Assembly: GCA_965227315.1 (NCBI GenBank)
Contig: OZ245737.1
Coordinates: 3,100,001-3,164,000, forward strand
Length of the DNA stretch: 64,000 bases
Source of the DNA: JANQHS01 sp965227315
GTDB taxonomy: Bacteria > Bacteroidota > Bacteroidia > Cytophagales > CCMP332
Direction: 5' to 3'
This document shows, one piece after another, positions 8,185-17,152 of this stretch; the first letter of the stretch is position 1, and each line of letters opens with the position of its first letter. The notes under the pieces were generated by a model. The model searched no databases. It was given only the letters and a program-made list of their open reading frames with translations, and had not been told where the DNA came from. The position numbers were made by a program, and so were the translations under genes.

Positions 8185-9147
8185 TTAGAAATTTCCCTCT
8201 TTACCAGAATCTAAATTTTGGGTGTTTGAAGAACTGGATTCAATGAAATAGAGATCCAATACTTCTTTGATCTTCTTTTTTGTTTCATCCGGTTTTTTTT
8301 CGTCGTATTCGTACTGTAATGTGAACAGCTTCTCATACCTTTTTTCTCCGTCCACTTTGTCGATCATATTGACATCGTCTTTGTCTTTCAGTGATTCCTG
8401 CCACACGGCTTCGACCAGTTTCCAATATTCCTTGTTCTCTTTCCACCATTTCTTGGCTGCCTTGCATTTGGAATCGTCGATCTTTGTATAGGTGTTGTAT
8501 CCCTTTTCCATGACAAGAAGCTGGTCATCATCTTGTGAACGTATGATTTTCTTGTTGTCCTGTTCGTGAAGCCATCCGTATTCGGTCAATGCCTGTCTGT
8601 TTCTTCTGTGCATCACATTGTAATCACTTCTTTTGGTGTTCTCTCTTCTTGGCAGGGGAGCATCAACCTCGCTTTCCCAAAAAGTAACACCGTCTTTTTG
8701 AATCCAGGTTCCGGAGGCCTCATAGCGAATGCAATCATCAACCTGATAAACCTTTTGTGTCCATTCACCTTTGACGGATTCTTTGGATTCCGTTTCCTTG
8801 GTCCATCTCAGGTCATGATCATAAACAAAGAATTCGGTGTTCTCATAGATCCAATCCTGCTTCCAGTGTTTAATGACCCTATCGGGACCAACGATGAGCA
8901 AATGCTGCAGGCTGATATGCCCGGCTGACTCCTCTTCTATAAAAACCCATTCGGCTTCTGCTTTCGAATGATAAGCCTCGTGAATTTCGTATTCTTTATT
9001 AGGAGTGAATGTTTCGACAAAATTGAAATCCACCTCATAGCATCCGCACATGGATTTAATGGCCTCTACTTCTTCGGAAGGAGGGGGGCTTTGGGAAAAA
9101 ACGGTGGAGAAGGCAAAAAGGAGGGAAAATAGAATAGAGTATTTCAT
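8185..9147 (-). CDS. DUF6607 family exported protein
   Basis: A 320-residue protein with a signal peptide (MKYSILFSLLFAFSTVFSQ). Its mature start IKSMCGCYEVDFNFVETF, with the paired cysteines of MCGCYEV, is what I associate with DUF6607. Further blocks are rich in Trp and acidic residues (HWKQDWIYEN, GEWTQKVYQVDD), followed by a lysine- and tryptophan-rich segment (KKWWKENKEYWKLVE). That gives a soluble periplasmic beta-rich protein of unknown function. The gene is monocistronic and ends at a clear terminator. Confidence 0.65.
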   Translation of the reverse strand: MKYSILFSLLFAFSTVFSQSPPPSEEVEAIKSMCGCYEVDFNFVETFTPNKEYEIHEAYHSKAEAEWVFIEEESAGHISLQHLLIVGPDRVIKHWKQDWIYENTEFFVYDHDLRWTKETESKESVKGEWTQKVYQVDDCIRYEASGTWIQKDGVTFWESEVDAPLPRRENTKRSDYNVMHRRNRQALTEYGWLHEQDNKKIIRSQDDDQLLVMEKGYNTYTKIDDSKCKAAKKWWKENKEYWKLVEAVWQESLKDKDDVNMIDKVDGEKRYEKLFTLQYEYDEKKPDETKKKIKEVLDLYFIESSSSNTQNLDSGKEGNF

Positions 9148-9289
9148 GAGGAATTTCGAGTTAGTTATTTAGATCAATTCTAAATAAGGTTCGAAATACC
9201 GCATAATTTTTCAGTTGACCAAGAGTTGAGGTTTAATCTTTTGTTAAATAGAAATGAAAAAATTCTCTGGTATAAAAGTCTGCGCAATT

Positions 9290-10141
9290 CTACTTTTTCA
9301 CGAGATCGATCTCGGAATCCTCTACATTAAAATCCACCTGCGCCTTACCATTGCCGGTTCTGAATCTCAGGTAACCTTCCCTTTGCTCCAGAGCCTCAAA
9401 CCCCTCTGTGGTACGGATCTCACTATCATCATGCCTGACCTCGATAATTCCTCCTCCCCCTGAGATCAGAAAATCGATTTCGCCCTCTCCTGAAAATTTG
9501 TATTTCCCATTATCCGCAAGGCTGGTTTGGAATTCGATCTCGCTATCATCAAAGTCAATGAAGGCGGTTTCGAATTCTCCGTTTTCGATGATCACCTCGG
9601 AATCATCCAGGCCGAGGATAAGCTCACCTCTTCCTCCTGACATTCGAAAATCCGAATCGTCCATGTTGATCCGGTTTTCGGATGAGATGCAATTCACCAG
9701 TTGTGCTTCACTGTCATCCAGGTCAATTTTGATCTTTCCGGTCAGATCTGAAATAAAGAAGGCTCCATCATCCCCGTTTAATTTCAGGTTGGAATCCTTT
9801 GGCAATTCGATCTGGATCTTGTAATCCTCCTTGGTGTAGCCCATGGAATAGCTATTGCTTCCCCGAATTTCCCTGATCAGGATATCACCGTCTTCCTCTC
9901 TGACCTCAACCTTGAATTCCTTATCGGAGGATTTGGTTCCGCGAAAATCAACGATGCGATCGATCTTTACCCAGGCATCTTCACGCTCCGTGCCCTTGAT
10001 CGTGACTTCGGCACCATCGCTTTTGATCACCAGGTTGCCGTTCTTTTTGATCTGGTAAGTGTCATCGCTGTGGAATTCATATTTCTGGGCCTGTGTCAGA
10101 AGCGCAACAAGGCAGAGTAAAAGGGTCAACAAGTATTTCAT
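9290..10141 (-). CDS. DUF4097-like exported beta-solenoid protein with DDSE repeats
   Basis: A 283-residue protein starting at the ATG at 10141 with a signal peptide (MKYLLTLLLCLVALLTQAQ). The frame extends 13 codons upstream without a signal sequence. From about residue 120 it consists of short repeats centred on DDSE or DDSD (LDDSEAQL, MDDSDFRM, LDDSEVII, FDDSEIEF, HDDSEIRT, VEDSEIDL), spaced about 20-25 residues apart. Each has a hydrophobic strand after the acidic turn. This is the pattern of a right-handed beta-solenoid of the DUF4097 adhesin type. The acidic turns may bind calcium, which is inference. The function is unknown. Confidence 0.7.
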   Translation of the reverse strand: MKYLLTLLLCLVALLTQAQKYEFHSDDTYQIKKNGNLVIKSDGAEVTIKGTEREDAWVKIDRIVDFRGTKSSDKEFKVEVREEDGDILIREIRGSNSYSMGYTKEDYKIQIELPKDSNLKLNGDDGAFFISDLTGKIKIDLDDSEAQLVNCISSENRINMDDSDFRMSGGRGELILGLDDSEVIIENGEFETAFIDFDDSEIEFQTSLADNGKYKFSGEGEIDFLISGGGGIIEVRHDDSEIRTTEGFEALEQREGYLRFRTGNGKAQVDFNVEDSEIDLVKK

Positions 10142-10273
10142 GATTATTCCTTTAAAGCACCTGAATATCATAATTCCCAATGAAATTCATCAAAGATCGT
10201 GGCGAAATTATATAAGAGGTGAAGGTTTAGGCGGAAAGGGAGAAAATCGGCGTTCCTAGAACTAAAAAATGGA

Positions 10274-11227
10274 TCAATGAGCCAAATAGTCAAGTGGATC
10301 GATCACTGCAAAATTTGGGTTGTCATTCAACATATGATGCAGAATGCGGATATGTCCCTGACCAAAAATGAGGATGATGCGATCTCCCGGTCGGGAGTTT
10401 TCGAGGATGTTCCTATAGGTCAGGAAATTTCTTTTGTACCACTCCGTGACCAACTCAACCCCGATATTCTCAAAATCATACGACCTGAGTGTGTATTCCA
10501 TCCCGGCTATGGTATCAGTTCTCTCCTGATTGGCAAAATAGATCCCCACGGTATCCTTCACCCTGATGGCCAGGTCATTGTAGTAGCGATGGTTATCCAT
10601 GATGGATTCCCATTGATTGGTTTCGATCAGGTTCTCCAATACCGTTCTTGAGTTAAACTTGCTGTTATAGTCCTCAAAATCTCTCCGGATCTTCTCGGAT
10701 TCCCTGAGGTAGTATTTGTTTTGAAGCGTATCGGCTATAAAATTCACCCATTGTCCCAGCCATACCCCATCGGCATCAACACAGGTCAGTTCTTCGATCC
10801 CTGTAAGTTTCCCGATTTTGAAACCAAGCTGATAAACCTCATTTCTTCCGGACTTTAACTTCTGTAGATCCAGATCACCTTTGAGGAAAGCCTGATACAT
10901 GCTATCGGTATAAGCCTGATCTTCCTGGCGCTTCCATTCGATGAAGATCTTGTTTGGTTGAAATTCGGCCAGCTTTCCGTTCACCTCATCGATCTCCGCT
11001 TGTCTTCTTTCGCTGAAGTAGTCATCAACCTCGATGTTATGCTCGTCCATGCCGGGGTTGTTGAAATGGTATACCCCGAGAAGGAGGATCTGTATCTTGT
11101 CATTTGAATTAGAAGCCTCTATTCTTTTATCAGAGTTTTGCTCGAGTGAACCCTGACATGACTGGAGGCATATTGATCCACAAATCAACAAATTGATGCT
11201 CAGGAGCCACTTGACAGAAATATTCAT
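10274..11227 (-). CDS. DUF5694 lipoprotein with TIKI/TraB-like GxxH motifs
   Basis: A 317-residue lipoprotein (lipobox LQSC near residue 24). The mature part begins with LLLGVYHFNNPGMD, where GVYH (51-54) is a GxxH motif. It continues with RQAEIDEVNGKLAEF and a glutamate in IFIEW, and ends with FGQGH (H292), a second GxxH. Two GxxH motifs with a conserved glutamate are the hallmark of the TIKI/TraB/ChaN-like superfamily of predicted metal-dependent hydrolases. Membership of DUF5694 is by memory of these blocks. It starts three bases after the stop of the YfiR-PP2C phosphatase gene, so the two are coexpressed. Confidence 0.72.
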   Translation of the reverse strand: MNISVKWLLSINLLICGSICLQSCQGSLEQNSDKRIEASNSNDKIQILLLGVYHFNNPGMDEHNIEVDDYFSERRQAEIDEVNGKLAEFQPNKIFIEWKRQEDQAYTDSMYQAFLKGDLDLQKLKSGRNEVYQLGFKIGKLTGIEELTCVDADGVWLGQWVNFIADTLQNKYYLRESEKIRRDFEDYNSKFNSRTVLENLIETNQWESIMDNHRYYNDLAIRVKDTVGIYFANQERTDTIAGMEYTLRSYDFENIGVELVTEWYKRNFLTYRNILENSRPGDRIILIFGQGHIRILHHMLNDNPNFAVIDPLDYLAH

Positions 11228-11230
11228 TTT

Positions 11231-13120
11231 TTATGCCCTCATACCCAATACGCATACATCATCCAATTGCTCTTCATCGCCCCTCCAGGATTCGAAGGCC
11301 ATCCTGAGAAGGTTTTGCTGAGCATCCATGGGATTGTCATATAAGCCCATCAATAACTCCTTGAATCTCTTGTACATATACTTTTTGCCCTTGGGTCCTC
11401 CAAATTGATCCGGGAAGCCATCCGTACTGAGGTAGACGGTGTCACCGGGTTTCATATCGATTTGATGATTGGTAAAAGGAGTAGGATGATCAAATTGGCC
11501 AATCGGTTGCTTGTCACCCTTAATATCTTCTATTACCAGCCCATCTTTTCCCTTTTTGACCAGGAATAGCCTGTTATTGGCACCCGCGAACTCCAGCTTT
11601 TTTCTTTTGATGTCATAAACGCATAGGCTGATATCCATACCATCTTTAACATTTTCGTCGCTTTCCTCAAATTGCCCCACGACAATCTCTCTGGTCTTAT
11701 CCAATATCTTAGCCGGCTCGGATAGACCAAATTCCCTCACACTTCTGTTCAGTGCATTGTGGCAAACAATGCTGACAAAGGCTCCTGGAACACCATGCCC
11801 GGTGCAATCGGCTGCCGCAAAAATGATCTTTCCCGCTGACTGGTCCATCCAGTAAAAGTCTCCCGCTACAATATCCTTTGGCTGATAATAGATGAAGCTT
11901 TGGTCCAGATAGCTTTGAACGATCTTGTCCGATGGAAGAATGGCGGACTGAAGCCTTTTGGCATAGGTGATGCTGTCCGTGATCTTTTGGTTTTTTTCCT
12001 CAACCAATGCTTTTTGCTCCTGGATGATCTTGTTGGCCTCAACCTTGGCCTTATAGTTTCGATAGATGAAGTAACCCAGCGTGATCGCAACGGCAAGGAA
12101 GATCGCCATGACATAGATGATGTATTTATGGCTCTGGATCTCTCCCAATTGCTCCCGAATGGTCAACTCCTTTCCCTTCAGGATCTTTTCTTTCCTCTCA
12201 AGAACTGCGTTGATGCGGTCTTCCTTTTTCTGCAGTTCTTCTACTTCCCGATGCTTCTGTTCATAGATCCTGTTTTGCTCATCGAGTTCCTCCTGCTTCT
12301 TTTCCCTTTCCCTCACCAGTGCATTGATACTTCTTTTCTGAGCATCCATTTTCTTTTGATTTTTCTCCATCTCTGCCTCCTGCTCCTTCTGCTTTTCGAT
12401 CAAGGCCTGAAGGTCTTCCGTGTCCACCTTGACCTTTTTCTTGGAACTGGTGGCCAGCTTTTCCAGGTCGTTCATGGAATTGTTGTACTCAGCTTCTTCT
12501 TCGGAACTGATCTGTTCATCCGCCTCAAGATCAATGGACATACCCGGTAGTCTGGAGTCGGGTTTTTTGATGTCCGCCTCTTTTTTGAATTCCTTGGCAC
12601 TGATGGCTACCAGATCTTCAGTAAATGAAAACCCAAGGCGTTCAAGATTACCAGTGCCCAATTCAAATCTGACTTTGTCATGGAATTTGTAGAAATCCAC
12701 ATGGGCTCCCTTTCGGATCGCACCCTTGTTTTCTGTGATGATCAGGACGGGTTGATTTTTGAATTGCCAGATCACATGTTCGAGAAAATCATTCAGCGCA
12801 TCGGGAATGTAGAGAATGTGGGGTTTTTTTAGATCCGTGAACTTGTCCGTCTTACGTACGCTGATCTTCCTGCCATTGATAGTGCGATTCTTTTCCCAGG
12901 TTTTGAAATACTTGACCGTAGGGGAGTTGCCCAGAACATAAAAATTCAGATCACCCTCATTTGATCCTGCAGGCCATTCGATGTTCTCCAGGATCTCCCA
13001 GGTAATCAGGGTGATATGCTGAAAGTCTTTTGGATCAGATCCGATCTCATTTCCCGAAACATCAATAGGAAATGAGACGATCAGTATTAACCAGACAAAG
13101 AGGCGGCCAGGGAAATGCAT
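11231..13120 (-). CDS. YfiR-like sensor, coiled coil and SpoIIE-type PP2C phosphatase in one membrane protein
   Basis: A 629-residue protein. After a signal peptide, residues about 35-180 resemble the YfiR/DUF4154 periplasmic domain (NIEWPAG, FYVLGNSPTV, HILYIPD, VRFELGTGNLERLGF). A long Lys/Glu-rich coiled coil follows (about 215-335). A single membrane helix lies at about 336-356, then a short linker helix. The C-terminal 200 residues are a SpoIIE-type PP2C phosphatase with DFYWMD, the metal-binding AADCTGHGVPGAF (near 437), DGMDISLCVYD and TDGFPDQFGG. It should sense something outside the membrane and remove phosphate from a serine or threonine of a cytosolic partner, such as an anti-sigma antagonist. 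No such partner lies nearby. Confidence 0.85.
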   Translation of the reverse strand: MHFPGRLFVWLILIVSFPIDVSGNEIGSDPKDFQHITLITWEILENIEWPAGSNEGDLNFYVLGNSPTVKYFKTWEKNRTINGRKISVRKTDKFTDLKKPHILYIPDALNDFLEHVIWQFKNQPVLIITENKGAIRKGAHVDFYKFHDKVRFELGTGNLERLGFSFTEDLVAISAKEFKKEADIKKPDSRLPGMSIDLEADEQISSEEEAEYNNSMNDLEKLATSSKKKVKVDTEDLQALIEKQKEQEAEMEKNQKKMDAQKRSINALVREREKKQEELDEQNRIYEQKHREVEELQKKEDRINAVLERKEKILKGKELTIREQLGEIQSHKYIIYVMAIFLAVAITLGYFIYRNYKAKVEANKIIQEQKALVEEKNQKITDSITYAKRLQSAILPSDKIVQSYLDQSFIYYQPKDIVAGDFYWMDQSAGKIIFAAADCTGHGVPGAFVSIVCHNALNRSVREFGLSEPAKILDKTREIVVGQFEESDENVKDGMDISLCVYDIKRKKLEFAGANNRLFLVKKGKDGLVIEDIKGDKQPIGQFDHPTPFTNHQIDMKPGDTVYLSTDGFPDQFGGPKGKKYMYKRFKELLMGLYDNPMDAQQNLLRMAFESWRGDEEQLDDVCVLGMRA

Positions 13121-13145
13121 GGTGGATTAAAGATAAAAATCCACC
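13121..13145 (-). promoter_or_regulatory. Hairpin abutting the start codon of the YfiR-PP2C gene
   Basis: On the minus strand GGTGGATT and AATCCACC form a perfect 8-base stem around a 9-base loop, and the second arm touches the ATG at 13120. No T-run follows, so it is not an intrinsic terminator. It would fold over the ribosome entry region in mRNA from the upstream T9SS gene. Confidence 0.5.
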
Positions 13146-13161
13146 CCATAAACCCGGAGAT

Positions 13162-14745
13162 TTATTGCTTAATTACTTTTTCCAGAAAAACTTCCCGATC
13201 AGTCCTGATCTGAATGAGATACATGCCTGATTCGAGACTGCTCAGATCAAGTATTTCATTTTTTGTTTGGTGTTCGGCTATAGAGAGCAATTTTTTACCA
13301 TTGAGACTAAAGACTTCGATTTCTTGAATGCTTTGGTCCTGCTCAGCGACTCGAAGTCTTATCTGACTGGTGAATGGATTCGGATAAACAAAGCCTGACT
13401 GTTCCCGGGATAGGCCTAGGTCTCCTGAGATCATTTTTTCCGAAAACTTTGAAATAAAGGTTCCGTAATTGACCTGTCCGAAGTTGAAATAGGAGCCAGA
13501 AACCAGGAACGAGTCATTGTCAATCAGCATCAGGTCAGGGCCCAGCATGTCCCCATCTGCTCCAAGGCCCGTTAATGTTTTCCCGCCTAGGCCAAACTCA
13601 GCGGAATCGAGCACTCCTGTTGAGTCAAATCTGGACAAGGCAAGGTAGTTGTTCCCAAGCCTATATTGGATTCCAAGGCAGAGGATCTTTCCGTCCGGTT
13701 GAACTTCGATGTCATCAAATTGCGGAACAGGCTCAAAGGAAAAGCTGTCCAACACGGCGATTCCCTGGTTTCCAAACCCGTTGATCAATGTTCCGGTTGA
13801 AGAATCAAAACAGGCCAGTATGGGGACCCGGGCATGGTCACTCCAGGCTCCTCCTATAATGATGTTTCCATCCCCGGTAAGATCAATCGGTCCTCCAAAG
13901 GTATTTTCATCGCCTGGCAGGGTAAGAAAATTTGTTCCTGCAAAACCAAAGGTCGAATCCGGGCTGCCATCATGATTCAACTTGCTGACGGTGAGATAAA
14001 AACTGGGGGTGAGGTTGGGAGCTTCTCCACTCCCGCTAAAAATGATCGATCCGTCATCCAGGCAACGCAATTCCCCGATCGTGCTGTTGTCGAAAGGGTT
14101 GTAGACCACCTTACCATCAACACCGAATGTAGAATCAAGAGTCCCATTGGGACTAAGCCTGCAAATAGCAATTTCATAATCCGAATTGGACGGGGAAAGA
14201 ACCCTAATGCCACCAACAACGATTTTGCCGTCATTTTGAACATCGATCGATTGCGGTCTGTCGCTATTTCCAAAATTGATCACAGAGAAACCATTGATGC
14301 CAAAACTGGTGTCCACCTCGCCATCCTGCCTTATCCTCGTGAGCATGAAGTTTGATTCTTGAATCAGCGTATCATATACATCCATGGCGATCAACAGATC
14401 TCCTGTTATGGGATCAAGCCTGGTATCAGCGAGGTCAGATAGACTATCTACAGGAAATTCCAGCTTTCCATCTATGCCATAGGACAGGTCCGGCGATCCA
14501 TTGGGCATCAGCTGAAGGATCTGGACCCTTGCTTTAAAATTGGGGTAAGTGGTATCATTCTCAATCCTGGTATGCAGGATCTGACCATTTGGTTTCCTGA
14601 CCGAGCTAGAGGTGAAATGGAGAACGTTTGGTGTGGAGAGGTCAAGAAAGCCGTCGACTCCAAAATTTGGATCGGGAAATCCGTCCTGAGCCAGGCAAAA
14701 TGTGATGGGGAGAAAGGATAAGAGAATGCATGATCTTAGTCTCAC
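13162..14745 (-). CDS. Delta-60 repeat protein with T9SS sorting domain
   Basis: A 527-residue secreted protein that starts at a GTG (14745) with signal peptide LRSCILLSFLPITFCLAQ. It contains at least five delta-60 repeats marked by GFPDPNFGVDG, GSPDLSYGIDG, GEVDTSFGING, GTLDSTFGVDG and GSPDSTFGFAG, spaced roughly 55 residues apart. These predict a beta-propeller. The C-terminus is a type A T9SS sorting domain (GFVYPNPFTSQI to LESGMYLIQI). It is a surface or released protein of unknown ligand. It lies 41 bases upstream of the phosphatase gene on the same strand. Confidence 0.85.
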   Translation of the reverse strand: MRLRSCILLSFLPITFCLAQDGFPDPNFGVDGFLDLSTPNVLHFTSSSVRKPNGQILHTRIENDTTYPNFKARVQILQLMPNGSPDLSYGIDGKLEFPVDSLSDLADTRLDPITGDLLIAMDVYDTLIQESNFMLTRIRQDGEVDTSFGINGFSVINFGNSDRPQSIDVQNDGKIVVGGIRVLSPSNSDYEIAICRLSPNGTLDSTFGVDGKVVYNPFDNSTIGELRCLDDGSIIFSGSGEAPNLTPSFYLTVSKLNHDGSPDSTFGFAGTNFLTLPGDENTFGGPIDLTGDGNIIIGGAWSDHARVPILACFDSSTGTLINGFGNQGIAVLDSFSFEPVPQFDDIEVQPDGKILCLGIQYRLGNNYLALSRFDSTGVLDSAEFGLGGKTLTGLGADGDMLGPDLMLIDNDSFLVSGSYFNFGQVNYGTFISKFSEKMISGDLGLSREQSGFVYPNPFTSQIRLRVAEQDQSIQEIEVFSLNGKKLLSIAEHQTKNEILDLSSLESGMYLIQIRTDREVFLEKVIKQ

Positions 14746-14769
14746 TTAAGGAAACTCAATTTTGACGAG

Positions 14770-14777
14770 CAAAGATA
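14770..14777 (-). promoter_or_regulatory. -7 element TATCTTTG before the delta-60 gene
   Basis: TATCTTTG followed by C on the minus strand matches TAnnTTTG and lies about 25 bases before the GTG start at 14745. No -33 TTG is evident. Confidence 0.45.
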
Positions 14778-14865
14778 AAGAAGACGGCTTTTCCGGTACT
14801 GAGCACAGCTTCACAGTTTTCTCCAATACCGATTAACAGGTATGGGGTCAGAAAGCGGAGTATTG

Positions 14866-15531
14866 TTAGTTGGTTAGGGCAAACTGCATAATGTTGGCAC
14901 CCATTTTCAAAGCCTGCTGACGAACTTCCTCAGGATCATTATAAACCGATTGATCTTCCCATCCGTTTCCAAGATCGCTCTCGAAAGAGTAAAAAATGAC
15001 CAACCTCCCCTCATGAAGAATTCCGAGACCCTGGGGCGGCTCTCCATCATGCTCATGGATCTTGGGCAGACCTTCCCGGAAGAGATATTTTTGATCATAA
15101 ATGGGGTGATCAAAAGGTAATTCGACCAATTCATGCTCCGGAAAGACCTTCTTAAGCTCCGAGCGGACATAGGGATCCATCCCATAATTATCGTCGATGT
15201 GCAGGAATCCTCCGCTGATCAGATAGTTTCTCAAATTCTCGGCATCAGCATAGGAAAAAACTACGTTTCCATGTCCTGTCATATAGACATAGGGGTATAA
15301 AAAGAGATCACGACTTCCGACATGAACCATTTCATCCCTGGTTGAAATATTGGTCATTAAATTCTTGTTGCAGAAAGCGGCAAGATTAGGCAGGGCGGTT
15401 TTATTGGCGTACCAATCTCCGCCGCCATCATATTTCAGCTTAGCGATCTTTAACTGGGCTGTCGCCTGGGCCTTAAGACCCTGTGGCAGTAGAAAAAGTA
15501 TCAGAAGGGAGATTTTAATCAATGGCTTCAT
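14866..15531 (-). CDS. DUF4159 exported protein
   Basis: A 221-residue protein with a signal peptide (MKPLIKISLLILFLLPQGLKAQ). The mature part follows the DUF4159 pattern: KLKYDGGGDWYANKTALPNL at the front, then LFLYPYVYMTGHGNVVF, LISGGFLHIDDNYGMD and ELPFDHPIY, and near the end GILHEGRLVIFYSFESDLGNGWED. The fold is glutamine-amidotransferase-like without a catalytic triad that I can identify. It lies six bases after rsmE and is probably cotranscribed with it. It acts outside the inner membrane; the role is unknown. Confidence 0.85.
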   Translation of the reverse strand: MKPLIKISLLILFLLPQGLKAQATAQLKIAKLKYDGGGDWYANKTALPNLAAFCNKNLMTNISTRDEMVHVGSRDLFLYPYVYMTGHGNVVFSYADAENLRNYLISGGFLHIDDNYGMDPYVRSELKKVFPEHELVELPFDHPIYDQKYLFREGLPKIHEHDGEPPQGLGILHEGRLVIFYSFESDLGNGWEDQSVYNDPEEVRQQALKMGANIMQFALTN

Positions 15532-15537
15532 ATTCTC

Positions 15538-16245
15538 TCAAAACGATTTTGACCTCGCAATAGTGCAGGCAACCAATGCCGCTGTTTCAGTTCTCAGGAC
15601 TTGGGGGCCGAGGCCTGCGGAGACGAATCCGGCTGACCTGGCCATGGCGATTTCATTTTTTGAAAAATCACCTTCCGGGCCAATGGCTATGCAGGTATCT
15701 TCATCCTTTTTGAACATCTCCTCAAGCGAATCAGGAGTAGCCTGCTCAGGTAAATGGCAAATAAATTTTTGACTATCTGTTACGTCGGAATACCAGGAAG
15801 TAAAATCCTCAGGGTCGGGGGTCTCAGGCAGGAAATGACTTCCACATTGCTTTGCTGCTGAGATCATTGTCCTAAGAACCCTTTCCATATTGACGCTTTG
15901 TCTTTCAGACCTTTCCGACAAGAGAAATTGGATCTTGTTGACCCCGATTTCCGTGAGCTTTTCTACCATGAAGCCCAACCTTTCCTTGGTCTTGGGTGGA
16001 GCGATGGCAATGGTAAGGGAGTGTGAATAAGGAGGAGGGAAGGTGTTTTCTTCAAGAATTTCAACCTCGCAAGTTTTTGGGCCGACAGATTTGATCTTTA
16101 GACCATAGACGTTTCCTCTTCCATCAAAGCCTGTAACAAGATCTCCTGCTCTTTTGCGCAAAACCCTGGCGGCATGATGGCTTTCTTCCTCCGGAAGCGA
16201 TTTGTCCTGTGGATTGGGGAAATAGAACCATGGCTCCTTATTCAT
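15538..16245 (-). CDS. rsmE: 16S rRNA (uracil-1498-N3)-methyltransferase
   Basis: A 235-residue SPOUT-class methyltransferase that methylates U1498 of 16S rRNA using S-adenosylmethionine. An N-terminal PUA-like RNA-binding part (HHAARVLRKRAGDLVTGFDGRG) is followed by the knotted catalytic domain. Its SAM-binding blocks are LTIAIAPPKTKERLGFMVEKLTEIGV, IAIGPEGDFSKNE and SAGFVSAGLGPQVLRTETAA. Length and motifs are complete. It is divergent from the EamA gene and heads a two-gene unit with DUF4159. Confidence 0.95.
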   Translation of the reverse strand: MNKEPWFYFPNPQDKSLPEEESHHAARVLRKRAGDLVTGFDGRGNVYGLKIKSVGPKTCEVEILEENTFPPPYSHSLTIAIAPPKTKERLGFMVEKLTEIGVNKIQFLLSERSERQSVNMERVLRTMISAAKQCGSHFLPETPDPEDFTSWYSDVTDSQKFICHLPEQATPDSLEEMFKKDEDTCIAIGPEGDFSKNEIAMARSAGFVSAGLGPQVLRTETAALVACTIARSKSF

Positions 16246-16280
16246 GGGGTAAAAATGTGGAATTTCCTTTGTTTTGCATC

Positions 16281-17147
16281 ATGCGAAAGGAAAGCGAAAG
16301 GGGATTTAGTAAAGGCGTACAACTGATGCTTTTGGCCACATTCCTCTTCGTTTTAATGAATGTCTTTGTAAAGTTGGTCCCCCATATTCCGGTGATGGAG
16401 ATCATTCTGTTTCGCTCCCTGATCTCCCTTGTGATCTCACTGACTTTTATCAAGCTGAATCACCTTCCGGTATTCGGGATTCAGAAGAAATATCTTTTCA
16501 TGAGGGGTTTCTTTGGAGCCATGGCGTTGATCTTGTTTTTTGCCACATTACAGAATATTCCACTCGGATCGGCCGTCACGATACGATACCTGACACCACT
16601 ATTTACGGCGCTTTTTGGGATCATGATGTTGAAAGAAAAAGTCCGGCCGGTACAATGGCTGTTTTTTGGAATTGCCTTGCTGGGAGTATTGATGGTCAAA
16701 GGCTTTGACCCAAGGATTTCATGGCTCTATTTCCTCATGGGAGTCGGATCTGCTTTCTTTTCAGGGATCGCGTATAACAGTATTCGGAAAATGAAGGATT
16801 CCGATCATCCCATGGTGATCATTCTCTATTTCCCGCTTGTTGCGATCCCTATCTGCGGTATATGGGCAATATTTGATTGGGTTCAACCGCAGGGCTGGGA
16901 TTGGTTTTACCTTTTGATGATCGGTCTCCTGACCCAGACAGCTCAGTATTTCATGACCCGGGCGTACCATAGTGATAAGGTTGCCAAGGTGTCCTCTGTA
17001 AACTATTTCGGACTGGTTTTCGCTCTGCTTTTCGGGGTAGTCCTATTCGGGGAAACCTATTCCTGGAAGATCCTGCTTGGGATGATCGTTGTGTTGTCCG
17101 GCGTATTGCTGAACATATACCATAAAAGGATCAAACTGAATCTTTGA
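16281..17147 (+). CDS. EamA/DMT family transporter
   Basis: A 288-residue inner-membrane protein with ten predicted helices in two EamA halves. Conserved blocks are FRSLISLVIS, the MRGFFGAMALILFFATLQNIPLGSAVTI region, and FLTALF-like PLFTALFGIMMLKEKV, repeated in the second half as YFGLVFALLFGVVLFGE. Members export small metabolites or amino acids; the substrate here cannot be told. The start at 16281 (MRKESERG) was chosen over an in-frame ATG at 16233 that lies inside the divergent rsmE gene. Confidence 0.88.
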   Translation: MRKESERGFSKGVQLMLLATFLFVLMNVFVKLVPHIPVMEIILFRSLISLVISLTFIKLNHLPVFGIQKKYLFMRGFFGAMALILFFATLQNIPLGSAVTIRYLTPLFTALFGIMMLKEKVRPVQWLFFGIALLGVLMVKGFDPRISWLYFLMGVGSAFFSGIAYNSIRKMKDSDHPMVIILYFPLVAIPICGIWAIFDWVQPQGWDWFYLLMIGLLTQTAQYFMTRAYHSDKVAKVSSVNYFGLVFALLFGVVLFGETYSWKILLGMIVVLSGVLLNIYHKRIKLNL

Positions 17148-17152
17148 TCTAC

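Noticed and set aside
11900..12550. 216-codon frame on the plus strand, rich in Leu and Phe
   Set aside because: It is the antisense of the Lys/Glu-rich coiled coil of the phosphatase; its composition follows from that and it has no start context.
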